DNA of 64,000 nucleotides from Plectrocnemia conspersa. Taxonomy: Eukaryota; Arthropoda; Insecta; Trichoptera; Polycentropodidae. The stretch spans positions 1,178,001 to 1,242,000 of the forward strand of contig VTFK01000016.1 of the NCBI GenBank assembly GCA_009617715.1. The letters run 5' to 3'. Of the stretch, positions 47,330 to 58,741 are shown piece after piece (position 1 is the first letter of the stretch; each line of letters begins with the position of its first letter). The position numbers and the translations under genes are program-made. The notes under the pieces were generated by a model, which did not search any database, was not told the origin of the DNA, and worked only from the letters and a program-made list of their open reading frames with translations.

Positions 47330-47530
47330 TAAAATATATGTTTTTAGATTGCAAAAGGGCTTTTGAAACGATAGACACAAATTTATATAAATAAGTCGGT
47401 CTTAACTTATAATGTCAATAAAAAGTACTTTTAAAATATATATAAAAAATAAAGGTATAATTTTTTCGTACAAAAAATATGTTCTTCAACTACTCAACTC
47501 AATTTTAATTATATAGTTTTATTTGTAGGT
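47330..47530 (+). mobile_element. LINE relic fragment (family B)
   Basis: The translation MFLDCKRAFETIDTNLYK (about 47338-47392) matches the AVFLDFKRAFETIDR block of jockey/CR1-type reverse transcriptases and the copies at 6600 and 41200. The following sequence soon accumulates stops. Only this core fragment is recognisable, so the ends are approximate. Confidence 0.7.
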
Positions 47531-48545
47531 TGATTAAAATTAAATAAATTTTTGCTTAGCCTCTGATAGAATTTACCATAACATATTATTCAAGTTATGG
47601 CAGTAAACAGATATGTATCTCTGCGTTTATGTTTATAAAATAAATGTTAAATAGTATGAGTTTGATATTTATTCAACAGATTTAGAGAAATCCATTAGCC
47701 CGCACAAACCAAATCCGAGTCAGGAAAACCAGTGAATACCCAGATAAAAAGCGCATTATTTCCCATAACACACGATCGAATAGGTACATAAAGGGTTAAA
47801 GACATAACGCAGAATGACAAGGGAAGCAATCTATACATATATAAGCCTAAGACGACGTAACGACGTAACTGCGGCCGGTCCTTATCTTCGCTTTACGATT
47901 GGCCGTCGTCTAAGGGCAAACATTAGGGACTTAACGGGGATCATTTTTACATGGACCCCTGACGCATTAGCGTGATTCACGCGATCGCTCATTACCGCCT
48001 TTATTCCGAAACGATGACGAAACGAACGAAAACTCACAGGACATCTGTCACTACTGAGGGGGGAAAGCGGGGGGATTTCGGGACTCCCGGGAAACGTTAA
48101 AGGTGTTACGGTCCCGAGAACACGGGTCACATCGAGCGGAACAAATAAATGTTTCGGGTTCTTTTTTTTTGGAAGCGCGCGTTGCTCCTTTCCCACGATT
48201 TTCCACTCTTGTGTGTTGTAAAAAATGCTTCTCGCTAGGTACGATCCGACTTAACGTATATTCGATCCGTTTTAAGAAAAAAATACGTAAGTCGGAATTG
48301 TATTATATCCTCAGTATAAGACGCGCTGTGTGGAAAAAGTAGCGTGAGATTGTAATGCGCATATAAGTTCACAAATATTATACAAAGGCAAAGAGTAAGA
48401 TTAACGTTAAAAATAACAATAAAAATAATCAATAAAAAAAAATTTGGGCTTATAAATATTCTACCAAAATATAAACTAATAAATGTAACAAAAAAATCAT
48501 AAGGAAAAAATAGATTATATATATACTCAATTTAAATTAGATAAA
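47531..48545. other. Non-coding stretch with GC-richer island
   Basis: The island at about 47830-48240 has a minus-strand ORF of 104 codons (47882-48196), proline- and arginine-rich, with no recognised domain. Near 47851 there is a short tandem GACGTAAC duplication. The rest is AT-rich. Confidence 0.5.
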
Positions 48546-48769
48546 ACAGCAAGAGTACGCTCGGGATAAGGACGCCGGTTTGTTATTGTGTGCGTGTACA
48601 TGTATATGAGAGGGAGAAGCGATGTAGCGTGTACTTCGTTGTCTCGCTTTCTCTTTTAAGGACAGTCGCTGATTCGTCAACGCTGGTATTCGTCATTAAA
48701 GTGCAGAGTGGCACGGAAGTTCGATCTTCTCTAGTGATTTATTTTAAATAATTTTGTGTTGATATTGGT

Positions 48770-48874
48770 TTAACCCAGATATGCCCATGGGTAGGTTACT
48801 AAACTCGTGCCACTGTTTTTTATTTATAAATTAAATTTTAAGAAAACAAAATTTCTTGGGCATATCTGGGTTAA
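48770..48874. mobile_element. piggyBac-type MITE, 105 bp including TTAA ends
   Basis: TTAA (48770-48773) and TTAA (48871-48874) flank perfect 14-bp inverted repeats CCCAGATATGCCCA (48774-48787) and TGGGCATATCTGGG (48857-48870). TTAA target duplication with CCC-starting TIRs is the signature of piggyBac. The internal 69 bp are AT-rich and non-coding. Perfect TIRs suggest it is fairly young. It is nested in the larger TIR element at 48552-49397. Confidence 0.88.
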
Positions 48875-49047
48875 TTGATATCAAGGCTTCAAATATATAA
48901 TGTGAGTTATTCGTTCTCTTACCCGTGGATTAAAATATTTTAATTATTTTTCCATTAATCCGTACGTTGTTGGTTTTTTTACACTATTCTCTGTAAGGCT
49001 TAAAAAAGTTATTATTCTTATCTTTGCGGCAATGATAATTTTTTAAT

Positions 49048-49359
49048 TTATTCAATGGATTCTACTGATTTAATAGAGTCATCGAGCCATTTAACAATCT
49101 GCGAATAATTTCTTTCCCATTTTATATCTTTTAGGTTTTGAAGAATAGCTAAACTAGTGAAAGATTTTGAATTTGTCAAATATTTAATTAATGACATTAA
49201 TGTGTGGTTTCTTTGATTATATAATATATTTTTAATTGTCCGTTGAAATTTCCAACTTAGCTCAGATGTATGTATGTTAAATAAACATATATTTTCTTTT
49301 AAAACAAAAAAAATTAAATATTCTGAGCGAAATTGTTTTGAGCCACACAGTTCACGCAC
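49048..49359 (-). CDS. Unrecognised 103-codon ORF inside the TIR element
   Basis: An open minus-strand frame starting within the right TIR and ending at TAA. The product is hydrophilic and probably helical, with a C-terminal half containing LTNSKSFTSLAILQNLK and WERNYSQIVKWLDD. Composition is less biased than most AT-driven ORFs in this window. Because it lies wholly within the transposon boundaries it may be the C-terminal part of its transposase; no catalytic DDE pattern could be made out. An alternative is a captured host exon, since a possible AG acceptor lies near 49260. Confidence 0.35.
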   Translation of the reverse strand: MRELCGSKQFRSEYLIFFVLKENICLFNIHTSELSWKFQRTIKNILYNQRNHTLMSLIKYLTNSKSFTSLAILQNLKDIKWERNYSQIVKWLDDSIKSVESIE

Positions 49360-49403
49360 ACAACAACAAACCGGAATCCTTATCCCGAGCGTACTTTACA
49401 GCA

Positions 49404-52400
49404 CTATTAAATTAGATCTGCCGATGGTTTACACATTTCTTAAGCATTTTCTGTGAAGCTTAGCACAAATTCCTCAAAATATATTAGATTTAAAATCTTT
49501 AATGATTTACCAAAATCCACTAGAAATAATAGAAAAAAAAATTACAAAATATTTTTTTAATTAATTCATGCAACTTTTTTTTAATAAAATTAAGTAAATA
49601 AATTTAACATACATACATCATGTCATTAAAAAGTTTTTATTTTTGTTTTACTTATACTATGTTTATTGCTTTTTTTTCATTGGTTCTTTTATAATTGAAT
49701 AATAAATATTTTACGTGAACTTATTATATTTTATAAATTTATTCGTAATATATTTATAATTTTTATGTATTAAATTGTTACCGCAAAATAATAACGTTTT
49801 TAAAATTACGTAAAAAAAAAATAATAATAATTAGTTCAGTAAAATTATATCCCAATACAATTTCACTGGTATATAAATTTATATTTTCACTAGCGAAACT
49901 GTAATTTAACTGCTCTAAACTGTCGTTAAAACTTAATTTAATTAAGAATTTCATTAGAAAATTGGTTTGTGTGTTTCATATTTTTGATAGTATAATTAAT
50001 TATAGATTCTAAAAAAAATTTTTTTTTTTATTGTTAAGAGTTTAATTTCATTCACTTTTTAAATTGCATAGCCTCACAATGCCTTCCAACTCCTAAATTG
50101 ATGATAATATTAGACAACAAAGCCTTATATCTCAAAAGCTTTTTCATTGAAATAGCTTCAGCTTGAGAAAAACACAATTTTTCTCAACTCTAAATATATT
50201 TCAAATACAAATATTTGTATAATAAACGATACACGTAATGACTAGACATAAACCCAGACATAGAACAAACTGATATTTGTTGTTTATATACGTTTTGTAA
50301 AATCTGACCGTCGGAAATTAAAGCTAAACATGAAAGCAAAAGCAAATAGCTCGAACCGAGGTTAAATTAACAAAAACAAATGGAGTGGTAACTAGTGCAA
50401 ATTTATTCGCGTGTACATAATATTTTTAACGTCGGCCAAAGTTTATTTGAACGTGTGGGGTTTCAACTTTTGTTGTTTGTGTGAAACCTTTCCGCTGCGG
50501 TTACATTAAGCAACCGTTTACAGAATGTTTAATTCAAATAAAACTTGTTGTCGCCTACTTTCTACTGCTTCTGCAAAACGTGCTGTTTTTTATTAACCCT
50601 TTGGGGAGTGAGAGTTTTAGACCTTTTTAAGCAATTTCGAAACGAGAAAGAAACACGCAAAAGTTGTGTCATTATTCAAATCGTATAGTAAAACATTTTT
50701 AAGCGAAACAATACGCTTTACATGATGCCTTTTACATAATACCAAAATTAGAAAAACAAATTTATATATACAATACAATACCAAACAGTTAAACGATTTT
50801 TAAATAATCGATTTCTATAGATTCGCAACCAAATTATTTTTTTAATTGACACAAACTATCTTACGTGATTTTAGAATTTAAATTCATGAGCAATATATGC
50901 ATAGCCGTATTTTGTCAATGTTTTTATGATAGTTTATTTGTCAAAATCGACAGTTTATCTTCAATAAATTAAATTATCGGCGTAATTTTTTTAGTTAATT
51001 ATAAAAACAAAATAGTTTGACGTATTAGATCACAAATTAAGATGAGGTATAAAATATGTAATATGTAGATACTAGTCATTTATTTTTCAGTTACTTTTAG
51101 ATAAGGGGGTAGTAAAACTCAATTGAATGTAAAAGGCTGCAAAATTAGAATAACCAATTTATTTGCGGTCAAAATAAATAAATATTATATGTTTATAAGC
51201 ACTAAGGGTATAAATTTGAATCGAAAAACGGCAAACGAACCCTTTTAAGCACCTTTACGTATTTATTATTACAACACACAACACGACAACCGACAAGTTT
51301 TAATAACATCTACCGTAATCGGATTAGAGCGCACGTAAAATATTATATGTACACAACACGCGCGAATATTATGTGTACAACAAATATAACTATTTCGCTG
51401 GAAACACGTTAAATTAAACCGGCCTATGTATGATAATTTAATTAAGGGCTGCCTTGTTAACGTGTAATTGTGAAAAGTGAGCTTTTAAAAGGCCAGCGCT
51501 AGGGGCGCAACAAGATTAATCGCTTTGAATTTCACAAGCACATACAAAGTATTTATTATAGAATGAAAATGCTTTCATTCATAATTCCCTTTTATCTATT
51601 TTTAAAATGTGTTTCTTATTCTTAAGTGCTGTTAACTATCGCCAGATGGTTGACGTCTTACTTCTTAACAGTCGCAGCTATATAATTAAATTAGTTACAC
51701 CAGAGTCTGATATTTCAATGTTAAAAAGTCTATTTTAGTAAAAAAAAACAATTAAAAGTTATATATTGATTTTCTAAAAAAAAAAACAACATTAAAAATA
51801 ATATTTTTTTGTACAAATAATAATAATTTTCACACATAAATTTAATGATTTTAGTATTTTTAAAATAACTTAAAATATACTGAAAAATATACTTAAATGA
51901 TTTAAAATCCTCTATCTAAGAAATATGGGTATAACCTAGATTTTTAAATTTTAGGTTCAACAAAATTAACGTTTTAATAATTTTTATAATTAATAATAAA
52001 TAATAATTCCAATTTAGAAGACGTACATTATTCAACTTTGAAAAATGAATTTCTTAAAAAATATTTTTTGGGATCCAAATTTGAGTACACGATAACTGTC
52101 TTTCTTATCATATCGAAATAAAACTTGTTTAAAAATAGACATTGTAAAGTTTTTAAAAAAATTCTTTCACTAGCTAATTCTGGCTATTTAGAAAAAATAT
52201 TCTTTACACAGTTAAATAATAAAAAAGGGTAAAATGGAAAAAATGAGGACATTAAAATTTTTTAATTTTTTTTTAAAATAAATTGTTATTTTTTACAGTT
52301 TGGCTCATTTATGGTGGTTTTTAAATACAATTAAACATATTATTATTAATACGAAACTTATTTTGAAAATATATCTGTTAAATATCTCGGCTAAGAATGT

Positions 52401-54961
52401 TATCTAGTGTAATACAAAATATTTTTTTTAAAGTGCGGCCAATCATATTATAAAAAATCGTAACGTCGTTAAAAAAATCTAAAAGATTAAAGAAGGAATA
52501 GAATTCGTCTTTAACTGTAAATATTTAACTTGAAAAAAAAATAAAAAAAAAAGCGTAGAATATAACAAAATATAGGAATACGAAAACCATTGTATTTTTT
52601 ATCATATTGACATGAAATTGAAAAATATTTCAAGTAAGTTTATTTTTCAACCTAATCCATTATCTTTGTAAAAGATGATAGTTATTTAAAAAATTGCAAA
52701 ATAATAACCTCGCAATTTATTCTAATTATTAGCATTTTTTTTGGTATTTTTATAGGTCCGATTTTTATTTTACCATATAACTGCTGTAGTTTAAATGATA
52801 TTATCATAAAATTTATTTAATATATTTAGGAAGTTTGTTAAATATCATAGCTAAGATCAGCCGATCTAACCCAAGTATCTTCAAAACATCAAAAAAATAA
52901 ACTTAAAAGAAAAATATTAAAAAATTTTTTTACCTCTTATATAATTTATGTAGTGTTTTAAAGACAAAATAATTGTCATAGTTTGAATAATATTAGTATA
53001 AAGCTAAAAAATATATTTTAATAATATTTCGCTTAGTCCGTTATTTTGCTTCAAAATAACCACATACATTCACAGAATCCGTTATTTGCGCTACAAAATA
53101 ATATTACGGAAAAGCCTTTAAAACTATCACGACTTATAAAAGCTATCTTAAAAATGACTTAAATTAATTACCACTAGCCAAGTTGTAATATTATATATAC
53201 AACGTAATTTTTAATAACTATTGATAATGGGTGTAAAACTATTTTTCTGGGTTAAAACGTAGGCAATTAGGGGTGCTCATCCGGTTCACACCTTTGTAAT
53301 ATGATACTTCTCGAACAAATTTTACGCATTGGAAAACGGGGTGACATGCAAAAAATGCCGAAAAGATTTTTTATGATTGGTATATTGCTGATTTATATTT
53401 TATAAAAATTATATACTATTACTTTGTGTGTAAGTCTTAGTTTATAATATTGTTTTGTTGTGACAACTCTATAATTTTGATTTTTTAACAGCTGCAAATA
53501 GTGGTAAATGTACCGAAAATGACTCCTGGAAGCTTCTTTTGAATTATAAGAAGCATTACCAAGTCGTTTTTAGTTTTAATTTTAAAAATAGCTAGCTTTG
53601 GAGTCGTGTAATACAAAATATACCGTGGCACAAAAACGGTTAAATACAATTGATTGATTGCAGACTGATAGTTTCTTTGAGATTTAGACCAATGAGTATG
53701 CGAGTTGTTACTTGGGGTACTTCTAGTAATAATTATTCTTTAGTTAATATTTTTAAATATTTTTATACATTTATATATATCAATTATTAAAATAGTAAAT
53801 AACTACTTGAAGTTTTACTATTTTGTTGCTCCCACAAAGTACTTAAAAAGAGCCACTTCTTTCACACAATAAATATTTAAAGCATATTATATTTAAAGGG
53901 TTTTCTTAAATTTGTAACTAAGTCTCAATTTTTAAGTCTAACCTGAGAATTTATCGATTTTTAAATCTCATACACAACTTCTCAAAGATAGTATGTATAT
54001 ATTTAAAAAACGTTTAACTCAACATATTGTTTCTTAAAATTGCCAACTATAAAATATTTTAAATATTTATTTTAAAATTATAGCTACAAAGTTGTCAATG
54101 GTGTTCTATAAAATATAGCTCTTGTATATTTATAATTCATAGTGAATTTGTGCGTAAGTAGGCGTGACAACGTGCCGAAGCGCATAGGCGGCGCGTGGCA
54201 ATTAAATTATCCTCTTCCGGATCATAAATTTGCTCTCTGTAAATCCGTTTTGAAGCGCCGCGGGCCTTTGTGCGATTCAAAAGCGCGACTTTCGAGACCC
54301 CTGTGCGTGTGTATAAAATGAAGCGAGCTCGATCAAACGCGCGACCCGTTTTCTTCACTCGTTTTTGGCTAATTATTAAAATGCGCGACACGTAGCCGAG
54401 GACTGAAATATGCACGACTCATTTTCACTTTTTCATTACGAAATTTTTAACATATGTGCCCTTTTAAAATATAATGATGCAGAAAGAGTAAATTACTTTA
54501 GAATGGACAAAGTAGGTTTTAATCCCCGTGTACAAACGACGTCATTAATTTTACAATATAATGCTACACGCTCTCTTGCGCCGCCGTATTTAGACCTTCA
54601 AGGGTTTTTTTATTATTTTATATTTTTTTAGATCAAAAAGGTACTTATCTATTAATAAATATTGACAAATGACATGTCTTTATCTATCAACAACACGTTA
54701 CCCCATTTTTGCGCTGCACTTCTATTGAAGGCGTGGTCTTCGATTCTCATAAAAGTCAATGTAGATACAAAAGTTTTTCAATGCATATTAGATATTCTCT
54801 GTGAGCTAAAATAAATCAATATTAAATCAGATATGTACCACCATTATTATATTTATCGGTGAGATTAGGAAAAATTAATTAAATCTAATTTGTAATGCAG
54901 AATCATAATGATATAAAATCACTAATTTTGATCTCTCAGACCGGAAAAATATTTAAAAACA
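49404..54961. other. Long AT-rich non-coding stretch
   Basis: No gene or recognisable transposon. GC-richer patches lie at about 50280-50660, 51230-51560 and 54140-54400. The last has a minus-strand ORF of 92 codons (54137-54415) with no domain. 51700-54100 is extremely AT-rich. Confidence 0.55.
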
Positions 54962-55036
54962 CTAAGATCCGTATAGGATTTAAACCCAGATCTGTGAAGT
55001 CAATAGTCAGAGACTTATACCACTAGTCTATCGTAT
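54962..55036 (-). repeat. tRNA-like sequence (SINE head or tRNA relic), minus strand
   Basis: On the minus strand, TAGACTAGTGG (55020-55030) fits the pol III A box and GGTTTAAATCC (54976-54986) fits the B box, 34 bp apart. AGAC...GTCT can form a D-stem. The acceptor ends do not pair well, so it is not a functional tRNA. A tRNA-derived SINE head is likely. The body would extend toward lower coordinates, but no second copy was found in the window. Confidence 0.5.
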
Positions 55037-55322
55037 TGGTTGTTTTTTAAGGGGCATAGCCCTAGCGGTGCTTGACCTCGCGGCCAATGAGACTCTTTGA
55101 TGAATCCTATTAAATTGTTTATTAAGTTATAATTACAATTTTTAATATTGACGATTACGGCGTGACGTTTCTCGCGATGAAGGTGTGCATGTGATGATGT
55201 CTCAGGGCTCTGTGGCTGCGTGCCGCGAGTGTCAGGTCTGATCTTCAGGTCTGTCGGTGAGAGCGCGTGCTGGTTCCTCCGGATCCTGGTTGTCTGCGTC
55301 GCTGGCTCTGCTGTCTGCTGAC
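55037..55322 (-). other. LTR-like module, downstream half (R/U5-like), minus strand
   Basis: With 56399-56690 this forms one GC-richer unit split by the hAT insertion. On the minus strand it contains AATAAA (55118-55123 on the plus strand is TTTATT), and runs up to the tRNA-like sequence. In the 122-codon minus-strand ORF (55015-55383) only proline/threonine/arginine-rich, low-information sequence is seen. Interpreted as transcribed leader or R/U5 of an LTR or similar element. Confidence 0.4.
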
Positions 55323-56398
55323 TAGAGTCTCCAATTCGAGTAATCGAATACTCGATACTCGAGTATGCTTGTCTATTTTTCAAGTACTTGATAATCGAGT
55401 ATTTTGAAAATTACTCGATTAATACTCGAAATTAAAAAAATTTGAAATATTTCAGAAACAAAAATAACTTTAACTCGGTCCGGTAAAGGTTAACGTCTTG
55501 CTTTTATTTGGCGTTTATGCCCGAAGTCCCAAGTTAGAGCGGTTACTATCAGGTATAATTTTTTCATAGTTTCATAGTTGCATAGTTCCGGTCGTCGGCT
55601 ATGTTAGTGGGTACGACGGAGAAATTTCTTTTGTGTTTTCTGTTCGACAGTCCCGACTTATCTAATTTATGGTTTTTTAGGTTTTATGACTATGCAGTTG
55701 TAGCGTAAAGTGTTGTAAATTGTTTATACTGATCCCTCAGCTTAAAATAGAAAACAAAACAATTGTGTGTTTTAAAGGCATTTAAAGTAAAGTCAGTTCT
55801 TTGCGAACCGTTTAGCTCTAGAGTGAAAGGGATTCACCCAAATACATCTTCGAAGGATATAGATTTAAATTCTTCGCATTAATCAGAAGGAGTAGAATAT
55901 TGTATATTGTTAAGAAAAAAAATCTATTCAAGAAGAATTACAAAATGCTATTTTGTCAATAGTCGAAGGAAATAAGAGAAAAGCAGAGAAGGGAATGAAA
56001 GAAGAGAACATAAAAAGAGAGTTCAAAAAATTTTATATCTATAAAAAGCGAACAGATATAAATTAGAAGCCTTATCCAACGCGTTAATGACAATAAGATC
56101 AACATCAACGGAAAGGGTTTTTTCCATAACGGGAATAATAAAACCAAAGGTTAGCAGTAATATTAAATTCGAGACACTTTTTGCAATATTGTTTTTAAAA
56201 AGTATGTTCGTGAAGTTAAAATAACTAAAAATTAAAAATACTAAGTATTTTATTTATTTATTTATATGTGCACGAATTTGAATAATAGCTATTTTGGTAC
56301 ATTTGGAAAATACTCGAAAGTACTCGAGTACTCGAGTATTTTAAAATTTTAATATTCGATACTCGAGTAGTTGATGGTTCGAGTAATTGGAGACTCTA
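55323..56398 (+). mobile_element. hAT transposon with TIRs, 8-bp target duplication and ACTCGAGTA-rich ends
   Basis: The left end TAGAGTCTCCAATT and right end AATTGGAGACTCTA are perfect 14-bp TIRs. Flanks CTGCTGAC (55315-55322) and CTGGTGAC (56399-56406) form an 8-bp duplication with one mismatch. Inside each TIR lie repeated ACTCGAGTA/TACTCGA motifs (55345-55440 and 56312-56385) in opposite orientation, a likely transposase-binding array. The internal region encodes a hAT C-terminal dimerisation motif (see next entry). At 1076 bp it is internally deleted compared with autonomous elements of about 2.5-4 kb. Confidence 0.88.
55860..56224 (+). pseudogene. hAT transposase C-terminal (dimerisation) relic
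   Basis: The translation contains RSTSTERVFSITGIIKPK (about 56098-56151), equivalent to the PATSAPSERVFSxAGxI motif of the hATC dimerisation domain, then a helix ending ILFLKSMFVKLK before the stop at 56222-56224. Upstream, a charged stretch (IVEGNKRKAEKGMKEE) is readable with frame changes. The BED finger and catalytic core are deleted. It cannot encode an active transposase. Confidence 0.75.
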
Positions 56399-56690
56399 CT
56401 GGTGACGTCTCTTGTCTCGTGCCTCAGCCGTCTCGTATCTCGGACCGTCTGCCGTCTCCTCGTCGGAGTCCGGGCTTATATCCTTTAGGAGGATGCACGC
56501 TAACTGGCCAATCACGATTGTGCATCGATCTCCTAGCCAATCACTGTAGTGGCTTTTTAGAATTCGAGAAATCGGATGTTGTGTTTCCGAAAGCAAGTTT
56601 TTTGCTTTGCTCCAGAATTTTGAATTCTTCGGAAAAGGTTTGCATTGTGATAATTAATTGCGTCAGTACCGTTTTGTCACAAAAGGGATT
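56399..56690 (-). promoter_or_regulatory. Promoter-like module (CCAAT boxes and TATA), minus strand
   Basis: On the plus strand GCCAATCAC occurs at 56507-56515 and 56536-56544, so on the minus strand there are two GTGATTGGC boxes followed by GGATATAAG (TATA-like, 56475-56483). Transcription would run toward the hAT and the AATAAA at 55118-55123. Promoter plus polyadenylation signal within about 400 bp (ignoring the hAT) is the layout of an LTR. The outer boundary was not found. The 146-codon plus-strand ORF here (56371-56811) is judged spurious. Confidence 0.4.
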
Positions 56691-57997
56691 CTATTACCGA
56701 CCCGTGTTGTGTGGTAAAAAAAATCCCTCTTGTGCCATGATGTTTTTCTCAATATTATTTATTGAACGTTTTTGGTCACAATCATTAACAATGAAACAAT
56801 TGCCCTTTTAAATGTGCCTATATGTGTGGTCGCCACGGTTTATTTTTATGAATTTTTTTTGCAAAACTTACACAATTTATTCACAAACAGCATATATTTT
56901 TTTATTTAAATTAAATGGTTTATCATTCATTTCTACGTATAGATAATGTTTTTTTTTTTTAATTAAAAAATATTCCATTTATTTAAACTCTTAATAATCG
57001 GTTCAATGTTGGTAAATAGTTAATAGAAACTAATTATTTTTGTGATTGTTTTTGTTTACTACTAAGCGAAATAAATTGTTTTGTGGTGTTTCCGAGAAAA
57101 ACATTAATCAATCGCTTACTAGAGCAATCAGATTCTAGTGACACATCGCTCGTTATCTGTTGTCGCTTTTAACGAACATCCAAACCGCTCGTTGCTCTCT
57201 TAACCGTCCGATTCGCTCTCAATTTAAGCAGTCAAATCAACGATGATAAATCGCTAGAATCGATCCGCTTAGCAATTTGGTAAGTATTTACAAGTAATGA
57301 AATACGTCGGATATGAAAAATGAAAACGATCGGTTCGACATTCAATATTCTATTTTCCCTTTGAAGCTCTTCATCCCGGCGACGCGTAATTTGAATACGA
57401 CTATGAAAATGAAATCTGACCCGAATTCGTTCAGCCGCCTTTTGTGCGTAGCAGACTCCCACGTATCTATGTGTGCGGCAATAAAACCGAAAGCAAATAT
57501 GGAACAAATAATAACAGCCGATACGTGCGTGCACGTAGGTGAGTCTATACGACCGGCACCATTGTTGTAATTGAATTAATTAAGTTACCCGTTGCACGTT
57601 TTGCGAGCTCACACACACAAGCCCTACAGGCCCTATTACACTCCGACGTTCGTTCTGTGTTCCCGGATAACTTCACCTTGGGTATTATTAGTTCGCACAT
57701 ATACCTATATGTGCTATAAAGCGATAGTATTTTCTGACCCGAGATATTTTGGAAATACTTTGAGCGGTTCAATATTTACTGTAATATGTGTCAACCCTCC
57801 TAGCAGATAGCGACCGCATTAATAGTAGGTAACAAAAGGAAGATAATTTAGTTTAATTAAGTCATTGCATATATTTATTAAGGCGATAACTGTTAAAAAT
57901 ATCAAGGAAACCTATTATATAAAATTACTCTTTAAAAAAATTTAATATATTTTAAGAAAAGTGGCAAAAATTTAATCTTTGTAATATGGATTTAGGG
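56691..57997. other. Non-coding stretch with GC-richer island
   Basis: The island at about 57090-57770 has overlapping ORFs on both strands (72-100 codons) with no recognised domain. No repeat partner was seen. Confidence 0.5.
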
Positions 57998-58365
57998 CTT
58001 CGTAGTTGAACCTTGGTTGACGTAAAGTGAAAAGCGGCTGATTTTTCGCTTTTCTTTAAATCATCTTAATCGTACTCCATTTAGTGTAAATTCGGGTGAA
58101 CTCTCATGTATTCCAAGTCGTAAGTTTTTTGTGAAAGTTTGAGTTTCTGATAAAAGTCTGACATAACGTAGTACAGGCATATACTATTTTTCGTGTGACA
58201 TTTCCAAAGCGTTTGTAACAAATTCATAGCGTACTTTGACTTTATTTTTAAAACAGTTTTCTCACGGTGGTGTCCCATTTTAATATATAAGATATTTTAG
58301 TCTTTGGGTATCACATTCCAACTGGCTTTGACACTGAGGCTTATGATTTAACAACATAGTATTTG
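57998..58365 (-). repeat. Orphan dispersed repeat R4, main copy (coding-like, minus strand)
   Basis: 58222-58285 aligns with 62956-63020 and 57998-58075 with 38543-38612. The minus-strand ORF 58081-58278 begins MGHHREKTVLKIKSKYA, and the copy at 62956 translates to MEHHREKYVLQIKSKYP, so amino acids are conserved. The ORF is 65 codons and then stops. The protein family is not recognised. It lies directly beside repeat R5 and both may belong to one unknown element. Confidence 0.6.
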
Positions 58366-58741
58366 GACTCTCACGACTGTAAAACTTTTTTTTTATCATT
58401 AGGATGTATCGAAGAACTAGATATATGAACCTAGTTTTTAACAACTGTTTGATTCTCTAAATGACGTTGCAGTCTTTAAGATGGATTTAAAAATGGTCGA
58501 TGTGTTTGTTCTTTAAAATTGTATTTTTTTTATTAACATATTTATAAAAATAATTCTAAATATTCTCGTTCTATATAAGAGCATTATTCTTAGATACAAT
58601 CAGTAAATTATTGATCTATGTATTTCATAGTATATTTTATTTTTGCATAGAGATCCGAACCATCGAATTTAGTGTTTTATTCTCATTTTGTTAGAAAAAA
58701 TCTCCAAATCAAGTGAGCATGGAGGTCATTTAAACTTTTTC
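58366..58741. other. AT-rich spacer between R4 and R5
   Basis: Nothing recognised. It may be part of the same unknown element. Confidence 0.4.

Larger units (their letters stand above)
48552..49397. mobile_element. DNA transposon with 45-bp TIRs and 6-bp target duplication, superfamily unassigned
   Basis: The left TIR (48552-48596) and right TIR (49353-49397) match at 41 of 45 positions. Both contain AGTACGCTCGGGATAAGGA, then CCGGTTTGTT and TTGTGTGCGTG. Immediately outside lies ACAGCA on both sides (48546-48551 and 49398-49403), a 6-bp target duplication. The terminal sequence is not hAT, Tc1/mariner or piggyBac-like. A 6-bp duplication would suit groups such as IS3EU or Dada, but that assignment is speculative. 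It holds a 103-codon minus-strand ORF and a nested piggyBac MITE, so it is older than that insertion. Confidence 0.82.

Noticed and set aside
47882..48196. 104-codon proline/arginine-rich minus-strand ORF
   Set aside because: Composition-driven sequence in a GC-richer island with no motif and no supporting splice or start context.
56371..56811. 146-codon plus-strand ORF, one of the longest in the window
   Set aside because: It starts inside the hAT terminal repeat and crosses the transposon boundary into a promoter-like module, so it is not a natural gene.
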